Notes under the pieces: generated by a model
The model's database searches: none
Seen by the model: only the letters and a program-made list of their open reading frames with translations
Told to the model about the DNA's origin: nothing
DNA from: Guillardia theta CCMP2712
Lineage: Eukaryota; Cryptophyceae; Pyrenomonadales; Geminigeraceae
Assembly: GCF_000315625.1 (NCBI RefSeq)
Contig: NW_005434636.1
Coordinates: 455,298 to 519,297 of the forward strand
Direction: 5' to 3'
Length of the DNA stretch: 64,000 bases
Part shown: piece after piece, positions 32,968 through 46,500 of the stretch
Numbering within the stretch: position 1 is the stretch's first letter
Layout of the letters: each line of letters begins with the position of its first letter
Translations under genes and position numbers: made by a program

Positions 32968-33124
32968 ACTCTTGCTTGCAAAGACGGGAGGGGCTGAGGG
33001 CGCCTGAACAGGTTGTTCTTCATAGTCAGAGCAGACCAAGAAATCAAGACAGGTCCACGGGGGCCGCTATGGTCAACCAGCAAGACTGAAGCAGTAGTGC
33101 AGGAGGAAGTCGTGGGAAGGGCAC

Positions 33125-34470
33125 ATGACCGACATGCTGCTCAAGTCCGAGGTAAGAAATCTGAGTCTGCAAACCTTGGCTTCTCGACTCTGAGGTGTAT
33201 GATAACACAGAGCTTTCTGTCCATGGAACCGGCCCGGGTGAGGAAGAATCTCCCTTCTGTGACACCTGGTGACTAGTGAGTTCTCAGGTGTTGGAGTTTC
33301 TGTCCGATGACAACCTCCCAGCTGAGAACGAAGTCACGACGTTCGAGGCAGCCCTTACTTGGATGTCAGGTCATCCGTTGGCTCTCTCCTCTGACCCGCC
33401 TCACATCCCCATTCCCGTCCTCTCTGCCCCGCCTTCCTCTTTTCTGTCTTCGCACGTGCGGTGATTCTTGCTTTTGCAGCCGGAGACAGCTCTCGGCGGA
33501 GCCTTCTGGTCCCACTGATGGGGTTGCGTTGTTCCTCCTCCTTCAACCTCCTGCTGACGTCAACCCTTACATCATCGCAGCTGCGTCCGCTTCGGCCTCA
33601 TGGATCAGCAAGGTTTCGAGTACATCGCGCAGAGGTGAGATGCTTTGAGCTGGGCAGTCAGCTCATCGACACAACCAGCGCAAAGCTCGACTTCGAGCTC
33701 CAGCGCGACCCCACTGCGAAGTCCAGCTTAGCTGTTATGGTAGCTGAAGCTCTTTTAACCCGTCGATGAGGAAAGACGTGCAGGCCTGGACCGGTTTTAA
33801 GAACTTCGCACGCTACAGGCTGATGCGGTCGAGGAGCTCATGGATACCTCAGGTCCTGCTGCTTTCCCGTCCCTTCCTCTCCCCTTCCTCTTCCTCCTTT
33901 TCCTCTCGTTATTTCCCGTGCAGCAAGATCTTGTCGCCAGCAGGAATGCTCCTTCCTCTCGGTACATCTTACCATTCTTGCCTGTGATTGACTTTCACTT
34001 TGAAGCTCCATGATGCTCGAGGGCCCAACCTCCCTCCTCACCAGATCGACGCTTTCCCCCTTCACGGTCCCATTCTGCTTCCTTGAACCCCCTACTTTCC
34101 GCCCTCTCTAACTCCCCCAACCCTCTCCCTCCTTCCTCCTCCATCCCTCCTCTTCTTGAACTAATATTCATGGCCAGGATCCTCGTCAAGATCGCTCTAC
34201 TTCTCCCGGTCCTGCCACCTTCTGCCCTTCACTTCTCCTTCTCTCCCGTCTCATTTCCTTATGATCGCAGGCAAATCTCGCACGCCTCCGCCGCTTTCTC
34301 CTCGGGCTGGAACGCCACAGCAGGGAGGAGCCAGCTCCATCCTCAGGCATCCGGCCGACGCCAGCATGTCCTTCAGCGACCCCAACGCTCCTCGGGTGAT
34401 GACCCCGCGGCTGCTCAAGACAGGATGGGTGAGCTTGAGAGGACTCTGAGACGACGGGTTATGGCCTGAC
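33125..34470 (+). CDS. BACK-domain-like protein (partial model)
   Basis: After a possible first exon (ATG 33125), the sequence VLEFLSDDNLPAENEV followed by FEAALTWM, SRRSLLVPLM and CVRFGLMDQQGFEYI matches the BACK domain of BTB-Kelch adaptors for Cullin-3 ubiquitin ligases. I find no BTB domain: only about 150 nt separate it from the gene before, so either the N-terminus is missing or BACK stands alone. Later exons (about 33,660-34,450) are Pro/Ser-rich and not resolved; the last recognisable part reads GKSRTPPPLSPRAGTPQQGG. End and exon limits are approximate. Confidence 0.45.
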
Positions 34471-34809
34471 GACCAGCAGCAGCAGGAGGAGAACGGAAGT
34501 TTTCGGCCCATCGCGTCTCCCTGGGGTGAGGGTTCTGAGGTCTACCGGTGTGCAAGTGATGAAGAATCAGGAGGATACGAGTATGGCCAAGGGCCAGCAC
34601 TGGCCTGAAGGAGGAGGGGATAAGCAGAGCCAAGGTTACCCGGAGATAGGTGAAACTCCGAAGCAACGAGGAGAAAGAAAGAGCATGAAGAGAGGAAGGA
34701 GTCGAAGATGGAGGAGCGAGTAGACCAGCTCATATTCTTCCACCTTCTGTTTGATGATAACAACATTCAGCCAGCTCGGACTGTTACTCTCCTTCTCTCC
34801 TGGTCCTCT

Positions 34810-37800
34810 CTACTCGTTGGATCGCAACAATCCGTAGACGAGGACCACGAGCACCAGGACGGCAAGAATCGACAGCGCGTGTGTCCTCCACTTGGACTCC
34901 ACAGGCGCCAGCGTCTTGAAGCTGCTCGAACTTGTCACATACCAGCCCCTCTCATAGCTCCCTTCCCCATCCTCCCCTCTGCCCTCCCGCAACTCTTGAC
35001 TCTCGTCCTCCATGCCGTGCATGCATACCTCTGCTCTTCCGTGTATCGACTGGCGCTCCCTGACTTTGTCATGGCCTTGACTCTTGCTCGATACCTGCAG
35101 ACTGATCAGGCATCTCCATCCCTTCCTTCCTCTTTCCTCCCTCCTTTCTCCTCTCCCTCCTCCTTCCTCCCTTTTCCTCTATGCCTCCTCCTTCTCTACT
35201 TGCTCCCTTCTCACTCCTCCCTCCTCACATCTACATTCTCTCTCCATCAACGCCGCTCCCTTGAACCCCTCCATTCATACACATCATCCCGCTCTCCTCC
35301 CTCCTCGCCGACCTGCAGTTGTTCTTCAACTTCATCACGGTGAAGCTCGTGTCTGTTCCTGCAAGAAACATGAGGAGAACCTTTCTCGTCGTCCTTCTCC
35401 TCCTACCTGTATATACACATTCGAAAGATCCGCTTCCTTCCGCGATCTCAAGCTGAAATGTTTCTCGCTCCCTTCCCTCTCCACCGCCAGGCGTCCAGCT
35501 CAGCTTCAGGCTAGTCCTCGTCGCCTTCTCGAGCTTGAGATCAGCCGGCACAGGAGGAGGAAGCTCTCTGCCAGCCTCTCAGTGGAAGGAGGCAACCAGC
35601 AGCGTTACCTAGACTTCTTCTTCTCCTGGATGCTCTTGAGCTGCACCAACGTCGGAAGGCTCCACGCTCCCCTTCCCACGTCGTTCTCGGCCATGACGAA
35701 AAGGTTGTAGGAGCAGCCAGGAACCAAACTCGTCACATCCGTGCTGGTCCCTGCTGGCTTTCAGTCTCCTCCACCAGCATCCTCAAGGAAAAAAAGAAGG
35801 CACCTGATCCCACATAGAGCTCCTTAGCAGCCTCCTCTTCCTCCAAGGATTGGCTGTCTCTGTTGGCGCTGCCCAGCTCCTCGGCCACCAGCTTGAAGCA
35901 TCGGACCGGGGGGTTGGCATCCTTGCAAGGCAGCCAGCTGACGCGCACCTGCGATCCCTTCACAGACACTGCAGGAGGAGCATGTCACTTCCCTCCTTCT
36001 CCCTTGTTCCCTTTTACGCTCCTCTCCACCCTCTTCCCATTCCCCTCCCATCCCGGCCCCCCTCCTCTTTCATCTCCTTTCCTCTCTCTCCCTCCTCCCT
36101 CCTGCTTCCAGACCTGTCGGGGCCGCAAGACGAGGGGGTGGCTTCAGCTTCACAGGGGCCGCTTGCTGCTGAGGCGTCTTGGCAAACACTGAGGGAGCAG
36201 GGACCCCGGGCCCGATGACATTGTGGGCTACAAGGAAGATCTCGTACTGAGTGTCCGGCGCAGCCTTGACCTTGCAGCTCATAGCCGATCCCCTCCACGC
36301 CTCCTTGGCGCCGCCAGGGGACTGCTTCTTTCCCTTCCCAGCTCGATCGTCCGCCCTGTCATCCGCCAGCTCCGCTACCAGCACAGAGTAGGAGGTGACA
36401 GGACTCCCTCCCTCGAAGGCAGGGGGAGACCACTTGACCTGCGATCTCAGTCACAACAACGAAGCAGTACGAGGATCAACAGGGGGAGGGGAGGAAAGGA
36501 CGAAGAGATGCCAGTTGCAGTCCAGCATGTGTCCGGGGAAAGAGGCTGAAGCTGGGGAAGGAGGACAAGAGGAGGAAGAGAAGGGGATCCGGACCTTGAG
36601 AGAGCTGGTCGTGACTCCCGTGAGTGTCACTGCAAGTGGAGGCCCGGGAGGCACGGCATCAGTCGTGCCGATCGCGGGGATGCTGTACGGTCCTTGCCCA
36701 GCAGCGTTCTTCGCGCACACGCGGAATTTGTAGCTGGTCCCCGGCCTCAGGCCCATCACCTCGAAGCATCGCAGACTCCCCGTGTACATGGTCTGGAACC
36801 CCGCGCTTGCTTGTAAGGAGCTCACGACCTCGAGCATCTGTAGGCTGAACTCCTCCACATCTGCTCCGTTGGTCCGCACTGGCGGCTGCCAAGAGAGCAT
36901 GACGGACTGAGAGGTGACGCGGGTGATCTCGGGGCTTTCGGGGGCCGCCGGCGCTCCTGGATCGGAAGAAAACTTGAGAGGCTCGCTCCAGTCTCCGTTG
37001 CCAAAGCTATTCATGGCCAGAACCTGTACAAGGATAAGGAAACGTCTCGTGCTCCTTCCTCCCTCCTCTCCTCACCTTCACCACGTAGATGCTTCCCGGC
37101 GAGAGCGAGTCAACGGTGAGGGGAGAGCTCTCCGTCAGCACTTGTATGGGCTCCTGGCTCGAGCCCTTGAGATGAACATACACCTTGTACAACGTGATTG
37201 GACTTCCTCCGTCCTCCTCCGGAGCGTTCCAGTGAATCGTCGCCCTCCCCGCCCCGCAGGCCGACGCCTGTGAGATAGCTGGCCTACCTGGCGGTGTGCA
37301 TGGGGTGACAAAGGTAGCCGGCAGACTGCTTGGCCCAATCCCGTACATGTTGATCGCCGACACCGAAAGGGTGATGGCAGATCCGGGAGCCAACCCCTGG
37401 AACGAGAAGCAGATCGAGCTACCCTCGTGTACGAGCTCACGAGTGCAAGATCTCCCACCATCGTCAGAGACGATTCGCTCTACCCGAAAGCTGGTGACCG
37501 GAGCTCCGTTGCAGATGTCCGGGAGCGTCCAACCTACGGTGAGCTTACCTACCTCGTTCTGCAGCACGAAGGGAGGAGGGGGAGGGCCAGGAGGAGCCCC
37601 TGCCGTGGAGATGCATGTTGAAGGGGACGGGGCGCTGGTGCCGAGAGCAGAGATGGCAACGACACAGAATTCGTACACGCAGGCAGGGAAGAGCCTCCCG
37701 ACCTCACAGACCAGCTCTGGGCCATTGTAGACGATCTCGAAGTAGCCCATGGGCATCCCGTCAAGGATCCTCCTCATTGCCACCTGATAGAGCTGTACGG

Positions 37801-39118
37801 CCGAGCCGTTGTCCTTCATGGGAGGAGTCCAAGTCAGAGTCATGCCATGTGCGGTCAGGTTGCCGGCCAGTTGGACGGGACCAGGGGGGCTCGGAGCTCC
37901 ACACACCCCGGACGCCTCCATCACGTTCGAGAATTGAGAACACCCGACAGCGTTAAATGCACGAACTCGAAACCTGTACTTCCGTCCACACACAACCGGC
38001 TTCATCAGGAACTGCTTCTCGGGCCCATTGTATTGGACGGTGAACTGAGGGGTTTCCTCTAAGGTTTCATCGACTTCCAGACTGTACCGGTTGATTGTAG
38101 TGCCCCCGTCGTCTTCCGGTGGTTGCCATGCAATCAACATCCATTCCAAGCCCACCTGGGAGACATATGGAGGAGGAGGCTGCATCGGAACGGTAGCTGA
38201 TGTGACGACACAAACCCAAGGGCTGGGCTGGCTTGCTCCATACCTATTGAACGCCCTGACTCTGGTCTGATAAGCTGTTCCCGGCTTCAAAGACTTCACT
38301 TCACACTTACAGTCTGGACTCTTGTGGACAAGCATGGCACTTCCCCATGGCACGAAAGTGTCATCGTCATCAGCACCGTCTCCCTCTAACGCTCGAAGTT
38401 CAACTTCGTACAAGTTAACAGGCGACCCTCTGGCTTCAGGAGGGGTCCATTTCAACTTTAGATGGTTTTTGCCTTTGCCGGAGACGGACGGAGCCTCTGG
38501 TCGACTCGGAGTTGTACCCGGTGACTCAATCTCGATCCCTTGGCCCTCTACGACCTTCCATTTGTTCGTTTTGATGCAGGCCACTGCTTTGTAATTGACT
38601 GCAAACCGAAAGTTTGTTACCTCTGTCTGGAACATGAGATGACCGTCAGCTGTCTTCTCGCAGCAAGCTCCTTGGCAGACAATTGTCTCTGAGTTCTTTG
38701 CCGAGCACTCAGTGAGAGCCAGGTATGTGTCAAGGGTATGACAATCCTCCGCTTGTTTCTGCTCTGCCTCTTGAACTGCCTTGACTGTTTCAGCTTGTAC
38801 TTTCCACTGAAATACAAGCCGTTCGGCGGAGGATGAGACCATTTCTGGCGAGGATGGTGGAGGAGGAGGCGCAACAGGAGCTTGAGCAAGGGCTGGAGCA
38901 AGGGCTGGAGCGACCTTCTCCTGCTTTACGACTTCTGCCGTCGAACCATTTGCTCGACTTTTGATCTTTCCATCATTCGATTCAAAAGCTTTCTCCTTCT
39001 CCATCATGTGATTTTCTTTCTCAGTGTCTGTGATGAAGCTCTCTGCATCCCGTCCCTTGTTCAATTCGCCACTCTGCTTAGGCGTCTCCTTCGGTGCGCA
39101 AAGGAACCCCTTCTTCAT
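34810..39118 (-). CDS. multi-fibronectin-III, tail-anchored protein (FNDC3-like)
   Basis: The first long exon (from ATG 39118) has a charged low-complexity N-terminus, then a Cys-containing region, then at least five fibronectin-III domains (for example LKLKWTPPEARGSPVNLYEV, MLIAWQPPEDDGGTTINRYS, MTLTWTPPMKDNGSAVQLYQ). It splices at about 37,075 into VLAMNSFGNGDWSEP and two or three more domains down to about 35,250. The last exon ends in a single hydrophobic helix (ALSILAVLVLVVLVYGLL) and RSNE, stop at 34810. Repeated FN3 domains with a C-terminal membrane anchor are the layout of animal FNDC3A/B, which sit on Golgi or ER membranes. A TTGTAG acceptor just before ATG 39118 suggests a 5' exon further out. 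Function here unknown. Confidence 0.75.
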
Positions 39119-40505
39119 CCCTACAAGAGTTCACGGGTCGAGGGCTATGCGGGGACGGCCCAGAAAGCTGCTCAGAGGTCTCCCCAATGTCGATCCCTGC
39201 CTTGCTTTCCTCTTCGAGATGATCCTCCAGTTTCCTGAACGTCCGCACTTGTCGCGATTCTCAGCTGCAATGCAGCCCCACCTGATCCAGCTCGAACTCA
39301 CCCCTCCTTCTCTCTATCAGCGCTCTCTCACAACTCGCGCTCTTCCTCCTCCTCTTCTTCCCTTCTGCCGCTCCCCTACGGTTGTTGTGCCATGATCCTG
39401 TGCTCTCAAAATGTGCCAGCGAACCACTCACGCTGTCGCTCAACAAACCACCCACCCCATTCCCCACATATAAATCACTTAAGTAAGAAAATATTCTATG
39501 GATGGGTAATATATTTCTTACTTAAGTAAACTTTTCTTAGCAATCATCTACTTACTTCCACCAGACCAGCCAACTTGCCTACCCGACTCAAGAGGTGCCC
39601 CACCCTACCCCGTAAGATGTGTGAATTTATGCCTGTCGCATTAAATTACCCCTACTTTTACCTTTCTGAGTACCCCCTTTTAGTACCCTACCCAGAAAGG
39701 GAAGAATAAAACACAATGAGACCACCGTCAGTTCCGATGCGAGCCCGCGCCAGTTTCGGAGCTCTCGGAGGGTAATGAGGGGGTGGGTGGAGATCGAGAA
39801 AGTGGGTAGGGGTAATACAAATCGGGGTACCATCTGTAGGGGTTGATGAAACCAATACAAAATACACGGACAAAAACAGTCCAAATTGGGGGTAGTAAAT
39901 ATCATCGAGGGGTTACAGATGTACGATTGGGGGTCATATGTAAAACGGGTGGGTGCAGGAACTCGGGGTGGAGGAGCCAAAAGCCGCGGCAAGGGGAATG
40001 GCATGAAGAAAATTTCGAGTTGTAGGAGGGAAGGAAGGAATGGTTAACAAGGAAAACACAGATATGTAGTAGGTCACAAGTTGAGCGTGATGATGGTGAA
40101 ACGAGGAGATCAAAAAGGCGGCGAGAAGGAGGACGGTTTCTGGATATGAGAGAGGGATCTGTTCAGGAGCGTCAAATTCTGCGAGAGTACGTCGGAGCTC
40201 GAGTGCTGCATTGATCGTGAAGAATCTCTTCACGAGGTGCTTCATAAGAGTTGGCATTCTTATGTTCCCAGAAGTCGGATGTGTGAAATCTGAAAAACCA
40301 TGGGGTCGTTGTTGTGGTATGTATCTTGAGTTGCGAAGCAGTGCTGTGAGAGCAATCCTTAGTCAAGTTAGGTCCATTGCCAGCCATGCAGTTGCAACAT
40401 TCCTGAAAGAGCAGGATTTTTGATCTCATTCTGCCTCATAGACGAGTGAATGATTTGATTTGACATTCTTCTGCAGAAGAATCCTCACCGATTCTCCTTG
40501 GATTT
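39119..40505. other. intergenic, one palindrome
   Basis: Lies between the divergent FNDC3-like (-) and PX-TPR (+) genes. Contains an AT-rich palindrome at 39477-39528 (separate entry). A possible 5' exon of the PX-TPR gene lies near 40,210-40,315 (GTATGT donor after it) but is not proven. Nothing else recognised. Confidence 0.4.
39477..39528. repeat. AT-rich inverted repeat
   Basis: ACTTAAGTAAGAAAATATT is followed about 13 nt later by its imperfect reverse complement, ending in CTTACTTAAGT. The arms are about 19-20 nt. It could be a MITE remnant or a cruciform-forming element in a shared promoter. No second copy was noticed in the window. Confidence 0.7.
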
Positions 40506-43500
40506 GTGGCCAGTTCGGTTGCCGACATGACTGTTGGTGATTTCAACGAGCAAGTTGAGTACAGCGTCTTCTCCAACAATCCCAGGAGACCATCAGGTGT
40601 GTATCGGCTCGCCTCAAAATCTGACCATCGTTCGCGCTATACCTACATGTTGCTTGCCGCCTTGTGTGACGCTGGTTCGGAGCAGATTTCCGATGTGAGC
40701 TTTCGAAGAGTGGTCCCTGGTATGTTTTGTCTTTGGGTCTTGCACTGCTCGCATAATCATACGGTTGCAAAGGCATGCATATGTTCTGCTGAGGGCCGAA
40801 GCCTGGGTCTCACACACCCTCAAGAACGACGAGAAGAAATGTGGCATCAGGGCGGTCATAACCAAAACAGGTCGGACTTTTGCGAGGGCCGAATTCATGG
40901 TCTGAACCCGTGTGTGTGTGTGTGTAGAAACGAGAGGCCCATACACCAGGCCGTTTACTGTGTATTTTGTGCACACGAAAACCGCCTTCAAGGTCAAGAG
41001 TGTCTGCAAAAGTAGGAAACCATTGTTCACTCGAGACAGCAAATTTCTCATGCATGCTACACAGGGTTTTCAGACTTTAAAGAATTAGATGCTCAACTCA
41101 AACGAAAATTTTCTTCATTTAATATTCAATTTCCTCCGGATAAGGTTTCTGTTTGATGCAAATTCACCCTCATGGATTAAAAGCTCTGCGTTTGCAGCTC
41201 TTTAATTCAATGACACCAGAGTTTGTGAGTGATCGCAGGAAACAGCTCCAGACGTACCTCGGTAGGAATGTTTTTGCATGTATATCTCTAACATCATTAT
41301 AGATGAAGCTATGGCGGTCCCAGAAATTGCTACGTGTCGTGAGCTTCATGAATTTCTGGGAATTGGAGGCAAACATTTTTTTTCCTGGTAGTGGTACTAC
41401 ATGCTGATGTCTTTACAGAGTACAACGAAGATGTGAAGAGAGAACAAATCGAGCAAGAAAGGCGTGAGAGGAAGAAGATGCACAAGCCTGAGGATGATAA
41501 ACCCGAGACATATCTGAAGGCAAGAATTTTCAACTCACTTTTTTGTCAAAATTGATAACAATCGGTTAGATGATAGAGAAAGCTAAATTAGATGGAGACA
41601 GAGTTGCTGAAGCGCAAGGATTCAATTCACTAGGGCTTTTGTACTGCGAAAGTGGGCTGGAGTCAGAGGGTCTTCAATGCCTCGAGACAGCACTTGATCT
41701 TTGCAGATCGGTCGACCATAAGGAAGGCATGGTTGTTGCTTTGAGCAACTTAGGATGCTTGTACAATCTTCTGGAGAGCTCAGAGCATGCAATTAAGTAC
41801 TTTCAAGAATGCTACGACTTGCTCGAAGGCGATCCCATCGGGCAGGGAGAGGCTCAGATGAAGCTGAGCCTTACTTGTGCAGCCAACGGAGACAACTATG
41901 AAGCAATTGAACATTGTTTACAATGTTTGAAAATCTGCAGACAGCTGAAGGACTGGAATCGAGAAGCGTCTTGCCTGTTCACCTTGGGTAGTATTTACTA
42001 TGAAGCTGGAGAAGTGCGACAGGCTGTCGAAGCTTTCGAGCAATGTTTGGTGTTGCGCAGAAAAACTCGCGACAAGATTGGCTTGGCGGAGGCTCTTAAC
42101 AAGCTAGGCTTGACATATTGTGACATAGGATATGACCTTCGTGCGATGGACTACTTCGAGCAGAGTCTTGTCATCTGTGAAGACAACGCAGACTTGCATG
42201 GCCAGGCAGTCTGCTTGCAACATCTGGGCAATGTCTTCAAGATGCAAAAGGACAACCAGCTTGCCATTGATTTCTTTGAACGATGTTTGGCAGTCCGTCA
42301 GAAGGTGAATGATCCCAGGGGAATAGCTGATTGCTATGATAGTCTGGGGTTGGTCTATTTTGACATTGGGGATGTCGATGCAGCAATACAGCAGTATGAT
42401 CGAAGTTTGACACTTCGACGGGACACTGCTGATGTTCTTGGAGAGTGTGAATGCTACAAATGTCTAGGAAATTGCTACATGCGAGCTGAAGATATGGAAA
42501 AGGCTGTCTTGTCTTACGAAAGATGCTTGGAGATACAAAGGCAATTCAGTGAAAGTGGGCTCGTAGACACTTTAATCAGCCTGGGATTGGCTCATTTCCA
42601 CAACTCAAACCATGATGTTGCAATCAAGTGCTTGGAGGATGCATTGGACATGTTTCAGCACCTCCCCCCTGAAGATGCCAGTGCCCACTCGGGTAAGGCG
42701 GTTTGTCTGGATCACCTCGGCAATGTATACAGCAGCATAGGAAAGCCTGAGAAGGCTGTCACGTTCTACACGATGAGTCTGCGGGTCAAGAAAGACATTG
42801 GAGATATGACCGGGGAAGCACGTTGCCTCGTACGGATCGGTCTGGAATTTCTGGTGTTGGATCAGTTGAATCGAGCCTTCGAGGCCTTCACGGAAGCCCT
42901 CCACATGTTCGAACGCTTGGAGGATGACAACGGCATCTCCATTTGCTACGAAAACCTCGGCGACACATATATGAAGATGGGTGAAAAACGACAAGCTATC
43001 TTCTCCTATGATCGCTGTCTTCCAATCAAGGTAAGATTTTAGTTTGTGGATTGCAGTGACTGAGATGTATTGGAAGGTTGAGACTTGGGACAAAGTTGGA
43101 GAGGCACAGTGTCTTGACAATCTTGGCTTGGCACATCTTGCTGCCGGTGAGTGGAGACTTGCGGCAGAATATTACGAGCAGAGCTTGGCCATTTGGAAAG
43201 CTGAAGGAAACAAAGCTGCGATGATGCAGTGTTACGAGAACCTCGGAGGAGTGGACTTCCAACTTGGCGAACATATGCGTTCTATTGAATGCTACGTGCA
43301 ACATCTCACTCTTTCGCAAGAGATTGGCGACGGTGCAGCAGATCACGAAATTCTACTTCGTCTTGGTCTGTCCAACGCAGCCATCGGCGAGTATCAAGTC
43401 GCTTTGCAGTTCCTCCAGCAAGCGATGTCCTTTTACCAGGAACTTCGCGACGTCTCGAATCGAGCTCTGTGCCTGCAGCATATTGGAAGTGTGCAGGGGA

Positions 43501-46500
43501 AGATGGGGCTTCACGATGATGGAATGGCGTCTTTGAAGCAATCTTTTGACCTTCGTACTCAAATCCAAGACAAGCTTGGGATTGCCGACTGTCTTCAGGA
43601 GATGGGCTTGTTGTTTTTCAATATCAATGACTTTGCAAATGCCAAGGCGCGGTTTGAGGTGAGCCTATGAATGTGTTTGAGATATTATGTAAGAACTTTG
43701 CAGGCTGCGCAGCGTCTTTTAACGGAGACCAACGACAAGTCATCCATTTCGACGTGCACCATGCACATCGGCGCATGTTTTGCTGCATTGGGGGATATCA
43801 AGGAGGCAAAACAACACTTTCAAACAGCATTGATGGCTGTAAGATTTTCTGTTGTAATCAACACAAAAATAATTCGTCCACAGGATCCAAGCTTCAATTG
43901 GGCTGGAAAAATTGACTGCTTGAATCATCTCGGCTGTGTCCAAACGAAACTTGGCGAACAGCAAGCGATCAAGACCTTCAGTCTTGCTTTGAGCAATTTG
44001 CGTGATAAAGGAAATCGAGTTGGAGAAGCAGGTGACTTCCTTCACTGAGGTTGAAATAGTTTCTGAGAGAAGCTGCAGGAATGCTGATGCAGCTTGGACA
44101 AGCTTACGCGAAGTTGAACGATTTTCCGCTTGCATTGGAGAACCTGGAACAGTGTCTGGAAGTTCGAAAGTCTTTGAATGACAAGAGGGGACAAGCTGAC
44201 GCCCTGATGAAGCTTATTTTCATCCACAGGTACTTTTAGAGCATGTTACACTCCCCCATTGAATTGTTTGTCTACAGCATGCTCAGAAATTTCAAGCGAG
44301 CGAGAGACGCCTTCGAGGAATGCATGGCATTGAGATCAGAACTCAATGATCAAGCTGGACAGGCGGAGCTCCTTAACCTTCGTGCTCTGCTGGCAGCACA
44401 AGAGGGAAAGATCCAGGAAGGGGTGAAGCTGTATCACGAAAACTTGATGAAGCTTAAGAACGAAGGCAATTCGGCTGCGATTGCGAAGAATCTCAATAAC
44501 CTTGGAGTGTGTATGAGCTTCTGGCAAGATTACAACAACGCCATCTCACACCTGCAAGAGAGTTTAAAACAGATGAAAGGTTTGTCTGAGCCTGAGAGCG
44601 AAGCCAAAACTTTGATCAACATTGGCACATGCTATACGGAACAAAAAAATTACGACATTGCTATGGAGTGTTACGAGAAGGCCTTTGTACTTTGCAGAAC
44701 AAACGTCGAGTCTGCTAACAAGGCAACTTGCTACTTGAACATGGGGACTGTGTTTCTATACAAAAACGAATACGAGAAATCAAAGGAAGCTTTTGAAACT
44801 GCAATGCGTTACCTGAATGAGTTCAGTGATAAAAGGATGGAGGCAAGGTATGTAATAAAATGCGTACTTTGTGCTGTACTGATTTCGTTTTTTTTGCTCT
44901 CAGGTGCAGGAAAAACATTGGTATTCTCCAATTTCGAAACTACGAAACAAAGGAGGCGATCAACTCTTTCTCACTTGCTCTTACTGGCTTCAGAGAGAGT
45001 GGAGACAAACATGCTGCCTTGGAATGCCTTCAGAGCCTGAAAGTGGCCTACATTCGGTTGGGTGACGCCTTCCAGGCGGTCCAGACAGTGCATGCGATGC
45101 AGGAGACCTTCCCAGTAGTGGAGGTGCACGACATGGCAGAGGATATTTCTGCAGAAGTTCACGCTGCCCGTGGAAAGAAGGACAGAGGTGCTGAGGCGCG
45201 AGCGCTGGTGCAGCTGGCGGACGCTCAACGGGAGCTGGATGTGTCGAAGACTCTTAACAACCTGAGGACAGCATACGTGATTTTTACTAGCCTCAGTGAC
45301 AAGGAAGGGCAAGCGCGCTGTGTAACGAAACTTGCTGCCATTAAACTGACCCAAGGAGACGTTGAGGCCGCTCTCCAGAGCTACAAACAGGCGGGAAGTA
45401 TCCTGGGCGATGTCTGGCGTGAGGGATCGATAACCAGAGTCGAGCTAGGTGCGGATGTGACTGCAGGGCTGGGGACATGCTACATGTTGCAAGAGCGATA
45501 TGAAGAAGCTTCTCAGCTCTTGGCACGTGCTTTGCAGCTGTATGGAGAGCTTGGAGACGATGGAGGAAGCTTCGATATCTGCAATCAGTTGGCGATGTGT
45601 TACGCTCGACTTGGGGACACCGCACGGTGTACCGAATACCTCAGAAGAGGAATTGGAGGAGATCTGGTGGGCGATAAGGAGAATCCAGGGAAGGTAGCCA
45701 GTGCGGTGGGCATCATCGCATCTTTGTTCAAGGTAAGAGATGAACTTCGCCTTTATCGCTCAGTCTGAGTTGGAATTTTCACACGCTGACTTGTGGTGTT
45801 GAAAGGTTTGGAAGCATGAAGATGCCTTGAAGATCATCGCTCTTTACGAAGGCAATCTGGCAACCTTGAAGAATCAGAACGACAAGATGGAGGAGGTAAT
45901 AGTTGCTAATTCTCCTGCGAACTCCTCGTGTTTTCACTTAGGCTGCAGGCGAACTGTCATTGGCTTCTTGGGAACGCTTACTCCGTCATTGACCAGCTCC
46001 AACAAGCATACGACAGCTACAGCGTCTGTTATCAGTTGAGGCTCCTGCTTGGGGATGAGAAGGGCATGCAAGACGCTCTGAGGAAGAAGGGACTGACAGC
46101 TTTTCTCTGCGGCAACGCAAGAGCAGCTGAACGAGATCTAAACCAATTCCTCTCAGTCTCTCTTCAGTCGTCTTCCACGAGTGGCCAATCTCCCTCTGAA
46201 CTTTGCGAGCTCATGTGCACTTTGAGCTCGGCATACCTGAGGCTTGGAAGCCCTTCAAGTGCTGCTGGCGTGCTGCTTAATGCAATCAAGGAAGCGAGAG
46301 GGTACGATGACGTGGAGAGTGAAATCATGGTGATCAAGTCGTTCGGCTCGCTGTATCGGGATCTTTGGATGTCGAACCGTGCGATCGAACACTTTCAGCA
46401 GGCTTATAAGATGTGCTCTGAGATCCAAGACAGCAGGGGAGAAGCAAAGTGTCTCCTCGAAATGGGCAAGATCCACTACCGTAAGGGCAACACGCAGGCA

